Shown piece by piece: positions 15,219 to 23,895 of a stretch of DNA of 34,760 bases. This DNA is from CAYUNT01 sp964446285 (GTDB taxonomy: Bacteria > Sumerlaeota > Sumerlaeia > SLMS01 > CAYUNT01), in the NCBI GenBank assembly GCA_964446285.1, contig CAYUNT010000021.1:1-34760 (forward strand), in the 5' to 3' direction. The notes under the pieces were generated by a model. It searched no databases, was not told the DNA's origin, and saw only the letters and a program-made list of their open reading frames with translations. The position numbers and the translations under genes are program-made. Position 1 is the stretch's first letter. Each line of letters opens with the position of its first letter.

Positions 15219-15887
15219 GGAGAATCGTTCTCTTTTGGTATGCGCGGCGCGTCCTGGGCAAACATTGGCCCTCATCGCGTCGCCGCGCGAAATTCGCCCG
15301 GGGGCAGGACCGGACATGCTGAGGAAGTTCGGAACTTTTCTATAAAGTGGCGCCCGCTTTTGCGCACCCCGGTGCGCGCCACATCATGGAAAAATCCCGC
15401 CAGCATGCCCTGCTCGAGCCTCGAACGCTCGCGAATCCTCCACACGGAGGATTGGCGTTTTTGCTGTTGCGGAGTTCCGGATCAGGGACGGTGGATCGAA
15501 GATTCCTTTTATCTTCAGTAAAATCAAAGCGGGCAAATCCCATTGTCCAGGGTGCGAATAGCCCGCGGGACGAATTCGCGCAGAAGCGTTTTTTCTCGCC
15601 AACGCCGCTGGCACGATCTTAATACCCAATTTCAAATACACTCCTATCCCCGCCCCGCTGTCAAGCCAAGCATTCCCGAATTCCCAAATTCATGGGCAGG
15701 CGCAATGGCGAACGCTCTCTTCGCTTGCCACACAACACGCAATGGCTTCGTATGCAACTGCAATAAACGCGCCGAGGCATTGTGATTGGCGCCGCTTCCG
15801 CAGGATTTCTCCACTCCTCCGCGCGGAAAAGCACGCGCTGTTTGAGAAAATCACCCCTTCCCCTTCACCTGCGAATTGGAGACTGAA
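15219..15887. other. Gene-free divergent region between pnp and the permease gene
   Basis: No reading frame here carries a recognisable domain or good ribosome binding site. What it holds: an odd palindrome AAGTTC-G-GAACTT (15325-15337); an arm pair GTGGCGC (15347-15353) and GCGCCAC (15376-15382) with an inner GCGCACC/GGTGCGC; a terminator-like hairpin at 15430-15462 pointing in the plus direction; then about 400 bases of unstructured sequence up to the permease start. In E. coli the pnp leader is a hairpin processed by RNase III for autocontrol; a comparable role of the pnp-proximal palindromes is possible but unproven. Confidence 0.5.
15430..15462 (+). terminator. Intrinsic-terminator-like hairpin upstream of pnp, plus orientation
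   Basis: CGC-g-AATCCTCC pairs with GGAGGATT-g-GCG around loop ACAC (15430-15457) and is followed by TTTTT (15458-15462). Form and T run fit a Rho-independent terminator for a plus-strand transcript, yet no gene is visible on the plus strand before it. It might end a small RNA or antisense transcript, or be a stable leader structure of pnp read from the other strand. Confidence 0.5.
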
Positions 15888-17303
15888 ATGACAAACGATG
15901 TTCCCAATCCAGACCGAGAAGTCCCCTCTCCAACAATTTCCGGTTATCTTCCTTCCGATACACCGCCGCCGGGAGCCGTCCTCAGCCTCGGGATTCAGCA
16001 AATCCTGACCATGTTTCCCGCCACGGTGCTGGTGGCCGTGCTGACGAAATTCGACGTTGGCGTGACGCTCCTGACGAGTGGTCTAGGGACGATCATCGCG
16101 CTGCTCGTCTCGCGGCGGCGCATCCCCATGTATTACGGATCGAGTTTCAGTTACATCGCTGTCGTCATCACCGTCATGAACCTCTACGCCAAAGACTGCT
16201 TCGGCGATCCCAATACTGTGTATTGCCGCGAAGGCGTGCGGCTCGTGCAGGTCGGGATACTCGGAACGGCCGTCGTCGAGATTGTGGCCGGATTGCTCAT
16301 CATGCGGATCGGAAAGGCGGCGCTCGATAAAATCCTGCCGCCCGTCATCACCGGATGCGTGGCAATCGTTATCGGCGTCGCGCTGGCGGGGGCGGCGCTG
16401 GGGCAGGCAAGCGCGCATTGGGGCGTGGCGTTTTTCACGCTCGGCGCAACGGTCGCATTTTCCGTCTATTTGCAAGGGCGCGGGCTGCTCGGGATGCTGC
16501 CTATTTTGCTCGGGGCCATCGCCGGATACGTGGTGTCGATTCCGATGGGACTCGTCAAATTCGCGCCCATCGCGCAGGCGGCCTGGGTGCGGATGCCGGC
16601 AATCACCATGCCCGCCTTCGAACGGCCCGAGGCATGGGGATGCATCGCCAGCATTGCGCTGATCGCCATCGCCACCATCCCGGAAAGCACGGCGCATCTT
16701 TACCAAATGAGTTTGTATATTGACGCGCTGGCGAAGCAACTCGGGCGCAAACCGCTCCAAATCAAAAACCTCATCGGATTGAATCTCGTCGCGGATGGCG
16801 CGGACGACCTTGTGGCCGGAATGCTGGGCGGTTGCGCCGGGACCAATTACGGCGAGAACAACAGCCTGATGGCCATTACGCGCAACTATTCCGTGCCGGT
16901 GCTGATCGCCGCCGGTGTGATGGCGGTGTTTTTGGCGTTTGTCGGGAAGATCGCCGCGTTTGTGGCAACCATTCCCGTGGCCGTGACGGGCGGACTGGCG
17001 ATTTACCTGTTTGGCGTGATCGGGATGCAGGGCGTCGCGCTAATCCGGTCCGAGAAAGTCAATTTATTCGAACCGCGGCAACTGGCGATTGGCGCCATCA
17101 TCCTGATCACCGGGATTGGCGGCAATTTGGCGTTGAAAGACGGCCTCTTTCCGTTTCCCGTGCCTTACATTTTCCCGAACGGCATTCCCGCGATTGTATT
17201 TTCCGCGATGGCCGGCATTGCGCTGAACTTGCTCTTCATCATCCTTCCCCCTTCCCGCCTCGGCGCCCTCACCCACGACGACGCGCCGGACCTCTACGAG
17301 TAA
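15888..17303 (+). CDS. NCS2-family nucleobase:cation symporter (uracil/xanthine permease type)
   Basis: Inner-membrane permease of 471 residues expected to import a purine or pyrimidine base with a cation. Many hydrophobic helices are spread over residues 30-465. Motifs aligned with UraA/XanQ: the transmembrane-1 element SLGIQQILTMFPATVLV (33-49), where the usual QH is QQ; the GSSF loop YYGSSFSYI (82-90); transmembrane-8 IPESTAHL with E266 and H270 in the place of UraA E241/H245; and TNYGENNSLMAITRNYS (319-335) with E323 in the place of UraA E290. An insertion with two cysteines (KDCFGDPNTVYCREG, 102-116) lies between early helices. ATG 15888 has GGAG six bases upstream; the TTG four codons earlier is rejected. 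It converges with the large secreted-protein gene, 38 bases apart. Substrate cannot be assigned. Confidence 0.93.
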   Translation: MTNDVPNPDREVPSPTISGYLPSDTPPPGAVLSLGIQQILTMFPATVLVAVLTKFDVGVTLLTSGLGTIIALLVSRRRIPMYYGSSFSYIAVVITVMNLYAKDCFGDPNTVYCREGVRLVQVGILGTAVVEIVAGLLIMRIGKAALDKILPPVITGCVAIVIGVALAGAALGQASAHWGVAFFTLGATVAFSVYLQGRGLLGMLPILLGAIAGYVVSIPMGLVKFAPIAQAAWVRMPAITMPAFERPEAWGCIASIALIAIATIPESTAHLYQMSLYIDALAKQLGRKPLQIKNLIGLNLVADGADDLVAGMLGGCAGTNYGENNSLMAITRNYSVPVLIAAGVMAVFLAFVGKIAAFVATIPVAVTGGLAIYLFGVIGMQGVALIRSEKVNLFEPRQLAIGAIILITGIGGNLALKDGLFPFPVPYIFPNGIPAIVFSAMAGIALNLLFIILPPSRLGALTHDDAPDLYE

Positions 17304-17341
17304 ATCGAGAAGCGGGCGAAATGAACAGGTCGGGCCGGATT

Positions 17342-20300
17342 TCAATCATTCAAATTTGACGCCCAATCCAGCACGGCGGCGGGGGGGGCGATGTGAATGT
17401 TGAAGGTTTGGCCGGCAAGAACTGCGCCTGCGCCGTCGCTGAGGTCGAATTGGAAAGCGTCGAGTGAAGCGCCTGTCAATCCGTCGTGCGCGTAGGTGAT
17501 TTGGCCGAGGTCGATTTCCGACTGCGTAAATGTGCCGGAAATCGCAATGCCGCCGCGAAGCAACTGGCCATGCACCGGCGCGGTGGTCACGGTATAGGTG
17601 AGTTGCGACGCCGTATTGTCCGAATCCGTGGCGCGAAGAAGCGTCTGCGAAATCGTCTCGCTTGCCCCGCGCACCACCGTCAGTCCGGCATTGGCCGCAA
17701 TCACGGGCGGATCGTTTTTGTCCACGACCTGAATCGTGAACACCTTCTCGAACGCCTGGGCCGGGTCGCCGTTGTCGGTCGTGCGAACGCGGATGCTATG
17801 GCTGGCGGCGCTTTCATAATCCAAAACAGCGCTCGTCCGCAGCGACGCGCCCGCGATGTTGAAGAGCGCATTCCCCGTGTCGCCCGCGCCCGCCACCAGC
17901 GAGTATGTGTGCGATTGTCCGCTGTCCGGGTCGGTAGTCGAGAGCGCGCCCACAACCGAATTCACAGGCAGGTTTTCATCGACGTTCGACACCGAAAGCG
18001 CAATGTCCGTTGGAGCTTCGTTCACATCGATAATGCTGATGGCGAGGGCCTTTTCGAAGGATTGCGCGGGCGAGCCGTTGTCCGTCGTCTTCACGCGCAC
18101 GGAATACGACGAGCGCGCCTCGTAATCGAACGCGGCGTTTGTGCGCAACTCATCGCCCGAGATCGCAAACAGCGCATTGTCGCCGCCGCCCGCGCCGCTC
18201 ACGAACTCATACGTGAACGACTGCCCGGCGTCGGGGTCCGTGGTGGAAAGCGTCCCGACAAGCGCGCCCGCCGCCTGATTTTCCGCCACGCTCGCGGGCG
18301 AAACGGCGATGTCCGTCGGCGTGCGGTTTGTCAGCGAAATCGTCAGCGTGCAAGTAGCCGGAAGGCTATCGTGCGCGCCGTCGTTTGCCACAAAAAGAAT
18401 CGCGCGTTCGGACAAATTCGGATTCGCCTCAGTATTATTATAGACGACCGACCGCAGCACGGCCTGGAAGTCCGCGATGGGCGCGGGCGAGGCCGGTTCG
18501 ATGCGGAGCTCGCCCGTCGAAGCCGTGTAAGCAATATCTCCCGCCACAATCGCGCCCGACGGCGACGCAGCCAGCGATTCGCTTGCGCCGTCGGGGCGGT
18601 TCGTCAGCGTCGCAACCAGACGCGTCAGCGTCGAGCTGTCGCCGTCCTGAATCGTCGCGGCGGCGGCGTCTTCCGTGTGCACCGCGCCCCCGCCGCGGAT
18701 GAACGTCACGGCGTATCCCGCGCCCGCGAGGGCGGCGCCGTTCAGGTCGATTTTCGGATCGAGCGTCGCAATGGCCCAGCGCGAAAGTTGCGACACGCCA
18801 TCGAGTGTCACGCTGCCCGCCGCGCAAGACGAGCGCGCGTATTCCCACGCCGCGCCATTCCATCGAGCCAAATACGCGCGGCTCGCGTCCGCCAGCGAAT
18901 GCGGCAGCGTCAGACTAAGGCCATAGGAGTCGCCCGTTGGCGAAATTTCCCACCAAATCCCCGGCTCGATGGCCGCGTTTGCGTTTGGCGCCGTTCCGCC
19001 GCGCCGATCCACCTGGAGCGAGGTCAGATTGCCGGGCGAAGTGACGTTGATCGCGGCGGCGGCGAGGCCAAACGTCAGCGGTCCCGCGCCCGAGACCGCG
19101 CGCGATTTACGGATTGCGCCTTCGTTGACAATCGCGCCGCTCACGCTCACGAGGTCGGCGGAGGCGGTTTCAACAAGCAAGGTTCCTGAAGTGACCGCCA
19201 GCGCACTCAACGCCATCGGAGCGCCCGCCGCGAGGTTTTGCGTGGTTTTGCCATTGAAAATCAACGTTCGCCCCTGCGGCAAAAGCGCGCCATCGCACGC
19301 CAGATTCCCCGCAACGGCCAAGTCCTCTCCCGCTCCAGCGCTGGAAAGCCGCAGCGTCGAGCCGGATTCGATTGTGAGATTCCCCGCCGCCTGGCGCGCC
19401 GCGCCCGCCTGCGCGCCGAGTTGCAGATCGGTGTTGTTCCTCAGGCGGATTTCCGGCGGAACTCCTGCGCCAGAGGTTGCATTGGCGGACCATTCCGCGC
19501 CTGTCGTAAATGGGCCGCTCGTGCGATAAACGAGTTGCGCCGTCGCGCCATAGATCGGCGCGGCGGAATCGGACGTGAACCCCCCACCGTAAATTTCCAG
19601 ACGGCTGCCGATTGTCATGCTGCTCAGGATTTTCACGCCCGCCGGATTGTCGAGAATCACATAGTCGAAAAGGTCGTTGCCGGCGACGTTTTGCGCCGCC
19701 GCGCCAATGAAAAACACCGCGCGTTCGTTGCAGTCGAAAACGCCGCCGTTCATGAAATCGCCCTCGATGCGCAGGTCGCCGCCGAGCGCGTTCGAAAGCG
19801 TCAGACCCGCGCCCGGGTCGATTGTCAAATCGCCCCGCATCGTATGGGCCTGCGCGTCCGCATCGAAATCAACCTGCGTATTGCCCGTGATGTGGACGTC
19901 TTGCGGAACGCCCGCGCCGCTCGACGTCCCGGCCAGCCAACTGAACCCGGTCGTGTAGGGGCCGCCCGTGTTGTAGCGCAGCGTCGAGGCCGCGCCAAAC
20001 ACCGGCGGATAGTCGTCCACGTAGGCGCCCGGGCGGATTTCAAATACGCCCTGCACGGATGTGTTATCGAAGAACTCGATGCCGCCACCCGCCAGGCGCA
20101 CGTCGTTGAGCGAGGCTCCGCCCCAGAACGTATGCGGATCGGTCAGCGTGCTGCCCGTGAGGTCAAGCAGGCTCGCGCCCGCGTCGAACGTGCCGCTTGT
20201 CAGGCGCAAATCGGCGCCGCGCCCGTCCCAGCTGTCGAACGTGATCGTATGCGCCCCGGCATGGAACACTCCCCCACTGCGCACTTCGAGTTCGCGGTCG

Positions 20301-21637
20301 AGGGCGACATTGTTGAGAATGCTGACGCCGCTTGCGTTTTCGATGGCAAGGTATCCGAAGCGCGCGGGGCCAGAGATCGTTTGCGCGGCAGTTCCATTGA
20401 AAGCCACTGTGCGCTGATTGGCTGTGAAGCCGCCGCTTTGCGCCCAGTCGCCTCCGAGGCTCAGGTCGCCTCCAATTTCCGTCGAGAGTGTCAGCGCCGA
20501 ACCGCTCTCGATGGTCAGCGTGCCCGACATGGCGCGTGGCTGCGACGCCGCGCCAAAACTCAATGCTGTATTATTCGCGATAGTGACATTATTCGGCACT
20601 CCCGTTCCCGAAGTGGCTCCGGCTTTCCATTCGCTGCTGGCGGTGAACGTCCCGCCCGTGTTGTAGAGCAGCGCCGATGACGCGCCATAAACGGGCGGAT
20701 TCGTGTCCACGCCGCCGTATGTGTTGATTTGCAAGACGTCCGTGACGGACGAGTTCGCGCCAAAATTAACCGCGCCCGCGACAATAACCTTGTTGAATTC
20801 CACGGCGCCAGCAACTGTCCCCGCGCCCGCGAACGAGACAATCCCCGTTCCGTGCTGGAACGTCCCGGCATTTGCCAGCGCGCCGCCTGAAGCGATGGAG
20901 AGCGTTTTCGCCACGCCGCCATTCAGCGTGGCTCCCTGGTTGATGCGCAGAGACTTCACCGCGAAATCACTATCGAGCGTCACGGCGTGGCCGCGCAGGA
21001 TTTCCACATCCGCGCTTGCGCTGTTTGGCGCAACGCCTCCACTCCATGTCGTATTCCAACTCCAATCGCCCGATTGCGCCGTTCCATATCGCACCGTGTA
21101 AGAGAAACCGGAAACGGCTCCTTCATCCCAGAAAGTCCAATATCCTGCGGAATCCACCAGGCCCCAAGCAGGGTCAAGGCCGCCGTCGCTGATATAAAAG
21201 ACATAGCGGATGGTGGTTCCGGGCGTGTGAATCGAGGCAGGCAGCGTAGCGAACCACCAATTGCGTTCGGGCGAGCTGGCCACATATTTATCGTGCGAAG
21301 CCGCGATTGTTGTTCCGTTGGCTTTCGTGGGTTGCGAGCCGTCCGTCGTGTAACGCAAATACACATATTTCGCATACGTGCTGAATTCAAAAAGGACAAA
21401 TACGTCAGCGTCTTCTCCCGCGGCCACGGTGGACTTGGCCTCGGCGAGCGCGCTCGCGCCCTGGCGGTAATTCGGATTCGCCGAATAGCGCACCGACCGC
21501 GTTCCATCATAGAATCCTAGCGTGCTATCAGGCCAGTGCCCGGAATCCGCCACGGCAATGCCCGTTATTCCGACAAGCGCGGCCGAAAAAGCAGCGGTAT
21601 AAAATGAAAAAATGGAAAGAATATGACTGGATTTCAT
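17342..21637 (-). CDS. Large secreted repeat protein with cadherin-like and CSPG-like domains
   Basis: Probable cell-surface or secreted adhesin of 1431 residues. Start ATG 21637 follows GGAGG by five bases; the 78-residue upstream frame is rejected. Signal peptide 1-30 ends IAVA. Residues about 40-180 form a beta-sandwich-like domain (VLFEFSTYAKYVYLRYTT). Residues 185-830 are beta-rich with three copies of one module: about 317-441, 547-671 and 696-820, each opening with YGA-type/YNTGG, then GAGVP, LTIESGS-type, and a NERAVFFIGAAAQ-type end. Residues 968-1100 are another beta domain, followed by two cadherin-like repeats (1107-1205, 1208-1308; TTDPDSGQS, DYE, RTTDNG) and a CSPG-like repeat (1309-1418; TYTVTTAPVHGQLL). 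Cadherin-like repeats bind calcium and stiffen adhesins. No sortase, PEP-CTERM or other C-terminal sorting signal is visible at the end LDWASNLND, so export route beyond Sec is unknown. Confidence 0.88.
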   Translation of the reverse strand: MKSSHILSIFSFYTAAFSAALVGITGIAVADSGHWPDSTLGFYDGTRSVRYSANPNYRQGASALAEAKSTVAAGEDADVFVLFEFSTYAKYVYLRYTTDGSQPTKANGTTIAASHDKYVASSPERNWWFATLPASIHTPGTTIRYVFYISDGGLDPAWGLVDSAGYWTFWDEGAVSGFSYTVRYGTAQSGDWSWNTTWSGGVAPNSASADVEILRGHAVTLDSDFAVKSLRINQGATLNGGVAKTLSIASGGALANAGTFQHGTGIVSFAGAGTVAGAVEFNKVIVAGAVNFGANSSVTDVLQINTYGGVDTNPPVYGASSALLYNTGGTFTASSEWKAGATSGTGVPNNVTIANNTALSFGAASQPRAMSGTLTIESGSALTLSTEIGGDLSLGGDWAQSGGFTANQRTVAFNGTAAQTISGPARFGYLAIENASGVSILNNVALDRELEVRSGGVFHAGAHTITFDSWDGRGADLRLTSGTFDAGASLLDLTGSTLTDPHTFWGGASLNDVRLAGGGIEFFDNTSVQGVFEIRPGAYVDDYPPVFGAASTLRYNTGGPYTTGFSWLAGTSSGAGVPQDVHITGNTQVDFDADAQAHTMRGDLTIDPGAGLTLSNALGGDLRIEGDFMNGGVFDCNERAVFFIGAAAQNVAGNDLFDYVILDNPAGVKILSSMTIGSRLEIYGGGFTSDSAAPIYGATAQLVYRTSGPFTTGAEWSANATSGAGVPPEIRLRNNTDLQLGAQAGAARQAAGNLTIESGSTLRLSSAGAGEDLAVAGNLACDGALLPQGRTLIFNGKTTQNLAAGAPMALSALAVTSGTLLVETASADLVSVSGAIVNEGAIRKSRAVSGAGPLTFGLAAAAINVTSPGNLTSLQVDRRGGTAPNANAAIEPGIWWEISPTGDSYGLSLTLPHSLADASRAYLARWNGAAWEYARSSCAAGSVTLDGVSQLSRWAIATLDPKIDLNGAALAGAGYAVTFIRGGGAVHTEDAAAATIQDGDSSTLTRLVATLTNRPDGASESLAASPSGAIVAGDIAYTASTGELRIEPASPAPIADFQAVLRSVVYNNTEANPNLSERAILFVANDGAHDSLPATCTLTISLTNRTPTDIAVSPASVAENQAAGALVGTLSTTDPDAGQSFTYEFVSGAGGGDNALFAISGDELRTNAAFDYEARSSYSVRVKTTDNGSPAQSFEKALAISIIDVNEAPTDIALSVSNVDENLPVNSVVGALSTTDPDSGQSHTYSLVAGAGDTGNALFNIAGASLRTSAVLDYESAASHSIRVRTTDNGDPAQAFEKVFTIQVVDKNDPPVIAANAGLTVVRGASETISQTLLRATDSDNTASQLTYTVTTAPVHGQLLRGGIAISGTFTQSEIDLGQITYAHDGLTGASLDAFQFDLSDGAGAVLAGQTFNIHIAPPAAVLDWASNLND

Positions 21638-21690
21638 GTGCGCCTCCGAACACCTTGACGCAAAAATGGAGAAGAACAGCGTCGAGGCGA

Positions 21691-21720
21691 TTTGTAAGTC
21701 GCACCTGTTTCTTGCGTCAA
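21691..21720 (-). promoter_or_regulatory. Possible promoter of the large secreted-protein gene
   Basis: On the minus strand TTGACG (21715-21720) and TACAAA (21691-21696) are 18 bases apart, 54 bases before the start codon. The -35 lies inside a nine-base arm TTGCGTCAA (21712-21720, plus strand) whose inverted partner TTGACGCAA is at 21655-21663, within the would-be leader. This arrangement could be a regulator site or a leader hairpin. Based on consensus match only. Confidence 0.4.
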
Positions 21721-21795
21721 CCGGCAAAAAGCCGCGAGCGCGCGCGGGAACAATCGCGGATTCCCAATCGTCCCACTCCGCGCCGAATGGCCGAA

Positions 21796-22926
21796 TCAGC
21801 GCCGCGTGGCCGCCCGCGTCATTTCCCAAAGGCCTCGCCAGCTGTATTCCACCGCTTTGCCGTGGAAACACCCGTGCGTGCAGTAACAGCCGCGGATTTG
21901 CGCACGACGCCGCTGAGCCGCCTCACTGTTCCAAAGGGCCTGGAAGTCGTAATCAAAATCCGCCAGCCCCGCAAAGGGTTTTGTGAATTCGCAATGCGCC
22001 ACCTCGCCTGTGCTGTAAATCACCCCGACTGATTGCCCCGCCGTGACGCAGGGATACTGCGGACGCCCTGTTGCGACCATGCGCAACTGGGCAAGATTGT
22101 GCACATGAAAGGAATTCGCGTGGTGGCTTGGGCTGCGGCGGTGAATGGTTTCGAGATCGGCGGCGATTTGCCCAAACGCCTCGCGCGGAGGCAGGCGCAA
22201 TGCCCCCGGGGCACCGCCGCTTTCCGCCACCTCGGGCGGGATGTTCCATGCCGTTTTCGACACGTCGCGCACCAATTCAAACCCATGCGGCAGGTCGTCC
22301 GCCACTTCGCGCCGTAGAAAATCGTTCAGCGCCACCAATTCGCCATGATTGCGATCCATGACGACCGTCAGCACGCCGGCGGCGAGGTTGCGAAATCGTC
22401 CCCGCAGCCTCTGGATGGCGCGCAACGACTCGATGGCCTTCTGGAAATTGCCCGGAACCCCGCGCACGGCGTCGTGCGTGGCCTCCAGGCCGTCGATCGA
22501 TACCTGGAACAACAAGCCCCGGTCGGGGAATTCCGATTTGATCTCGACGGCCAGTTCCTCGATGCGCGCTGGCTTGAGTCCGTTCGTGCAGACACAAAAC
22601 GTATCGACTTTGCCGCGCCGCGCAAAGGCGCGAATGATGGCGGCGAGGTCCGCCCGCAGCGTCGGCTCGCCGCCCGTCAGCGACAAATGCCGCAGCGGAG
22701 GGATCGTTTCGGCGATTCGCTCGATCTGCTCGAGCGACGGCTCGGGCAGGCCTTTGTTGAGGCTGTCCGCGCAAAAACAATGCTCGCACCTCGCATTGCA
22801 GCGCATGGTCACATACAATATAATGTGTTCGAGCGGGTACAACCCCGTCCGGCGCCGCGCGGCGCGATTGCGCCAAAGGCGTTTGGCGGCGTCGAAAAGG
22901 ATTTGCCGGTCCAGTTTTCTTATCAT
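21796..22926 (-). CDS. Radical SAM protein with C-terminal SPASM-like cysteines
   Basis: Radical S-adenosylmethionine enzyme of 376 residues. Cluster motif CNARCEHC with Cys43, Cys47 and Cys50 follows HIILYVTMR; the SAM-binding GGEP appears as LTGGEPTLR; VSIDGLEATHD lies mid-barrel. Near the C-terminus Cys residues in YPCVTAGQ, VAHCEF and CYCTHGCFHG suggest a second iron-sulfur cluster of the SPASM/twitch kind. The HCFC extension of the cluster motif is common in peptide- and lipid-modifying members, but substrate is unknown and no precursor peptide gene is seen nearby. The start is uncertain: ATG 22926 gives a family-like N-terminus but lacks a ribosome binding site; ATG 22998 or 23007 would add 24 or 27 residues. 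Divergent from the methyltransferase at 23176. Confidence 0.88.
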   Translation of the reverse strand: MIRKLDRQILFDAAKRLWRNRAARRRTGLYPLEHIILYVTMRCNARCEHCFCADSLNKGLPEPSLEQIERIAETIPPLRHLSLTGGEPTLRADLAAIIRAFARRGKVDTFCVCTNGLKPARIEELAVEIKSEFPDRGLLFQVSIDGLEATHDAVRGVPGNFQKAIESLRAIQRLRGRFRNLAAGVLTVVMDRNHGELVALNDFLRREVADDLPHGFELVRDVSKTAWNIPPEVAESGGAPGALRLPPREAFGQIAADLETIHRRSPSHHANSFHVHNLAQLRMVATGRPQYPCVTAGQSVGVIYSTGEVAHCEFTKPFAGLADFDYDFQALWNSEAAQRRRAQIRGCYCTHGCFHGKAVEYSWRGLWEMTRAATRR

Positions 22927-23110
22927 CGCAGAATCTTGAGAAAGAGCGTGAATTTCATTCAGACCGCCAGCGGTTCGCGGGGCGATTTGCTCGCCCATAA
23001 ATGACATTCTAGCCGAGGGCCGCCAGTTGTCAATCCGCTGGACGAGGTTCGCGCCTGCTTGCCCGCACTCACCCTGCCGCTCGAACACGCCTTGCAATGC
23101 AAGCGCACCT

Positions 23111-23166
23111 GGCGTTTTATTCTGCCAGCAAAGGCGAGCTTAGTAAAACGCCCTTTGCAAAAGGAG
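23111..23166 (+). promoter_or_regulatory. Leader with two competing hairpins before the methyltransferase start
   Basis: GGCGTTTTA (23111-23119) is complementary to TAAAACGCC (23144-23152). GCAAAGG (23128-23134) is complementary to CCTTTGC (23152-23158), which directly precedes the ribosome binding site AAAAGGAG (23159-23166) and whose CCTTT could also pair with AAAGG of that site. The pairings share base 23152 and interleave without room for a pseudoknot, so they should exclude each other. This is the logic of a translation switch, but no known riboswitch core is recognisable. Confidence 0.45.
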
Positions 23167-23175
23167 AATGAAAAA

Positions 23176-23880
23176 ATGTCAGCGCCAGCGTGGCATTACG
23201 ACGAGATGGTTCATGTCGGCAAGGATTTCAGCGATTTTGAGGTGGTGGAAGCGTATGACGCGCGTCATCGCAAGTTCCGCCAGATCGATAAGGAGAATGA
23301 AGACACCATCGCAGCCATTGGCCTGCAAAGCGACCACATCGTGGCGGATTTTGGCTGCGGCACGGGGAATTTTGCCCTGATGGCCGCCCGCCGATGCCGC
23401 TGCGTTTATGCCATCGATATTTCGCGTTCCATGCTGGATTTTACCAAATGGAAGGCGGAAAAAGAAGGAATCAGAAATATCGAGTATTGCCAGGGAGGCT
23501 TTCTGACTTACGAACACAAAGGCCAGCCGCTCGACGCCATTTCGACCAGCCTGGCGCTTCACCACCTGCCCGATTTCTGGAAGCAAAAGGCCCTGCGGCG
23601 TCTGAACGCCATGTTGAAGGATGGGGGGCGTCTGTATCTGGCGGATGTGGTCTTTGAAGAAAAAGACTGTGAGAAAAACATTCAGGTGTGGATTGATAAA
23701 CTCTCGGCCCAGATGGGAGAGGAAATGAGAGCCGACATCAGCCGTCATGTCGCCAAAGAGTATTCGACCTTCTCCTGGATTATGGAAGGGCTGCTTGTCC
23801 GCGCGGGCTTCCGGATCGAACGGGTGGATAATTCCGAGGGAGTATATGCTCGATATTTATGCGTGAAATCTTCGTCATGA
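23176..23880 (+). CDS. Class I SAM-dependent methyltransferase
   Basis: Soluble methyltransferase of 234 residues with a Rossmann-type SAM site: motif I VADFGCGTGNFALMAA (56-71), acidic motif II YAIDISRSMLDF, motif post-I region, and a motif IV-like ISTSLALHHLPDFWKQKALRRLNAMLKDGGRLYLADVVFEE typical of UbiE/Methyltransf_11-like small-molecule enzymes. ATG 23176 has AGGAGA nine bases upstream; the 39-residue longer frame lacks such a site and covers the leader. The acceptor is unknown. It is divergent from a radical SAM gene, and both may belong to one modification pathway, though nothing in the sequence proves this. It converges on the M56 peptidase gene, 15 bases apart. Confidence 0.9.
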   Translation: MSAPAWHYDEMVHVGKDFSDFEVVEAYDARHRKFRQIDKENEDTIAAIGLQSDHIVADFGCGTGNFALMAARRCRCVYAIDISRSMLDFTKWKAEKEGIRNIEYCQGGFLTYEHKGQPLDAISTSLALHHLPDFWKQKALRRLNAMLKDGGRLYLADVVFEEKDCEKNIQVWIDKLSAQMGEEMRADISRHVAKEYSTFSWIMEGLLVRAGFRIERVDNSEGVYARYLCVKSSS

Positions 23881-23895
23881 AGCGCTGATGCGTTG

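Noticed and set aside
15384..15641. Minus-strand 85-codon frame upstream of pnp as a possible small gene
   Set aside because: No recognisable domain or ribosome binding site, and it spans the terminator-like hairpin.
15690..15887. Purine riboswitch in front of the nucleobase permease
   Set aside because: None of the conserved purine-aptamer core bases or the paired loop elements can be found here.
17486..19189. Plus-strand reading frame of 567 codons opposite the large secreted protein
   Set aside because: Arg-rich antisense shadow; the minus frame has a signal peptide, ribosome binding site and clear repeats.
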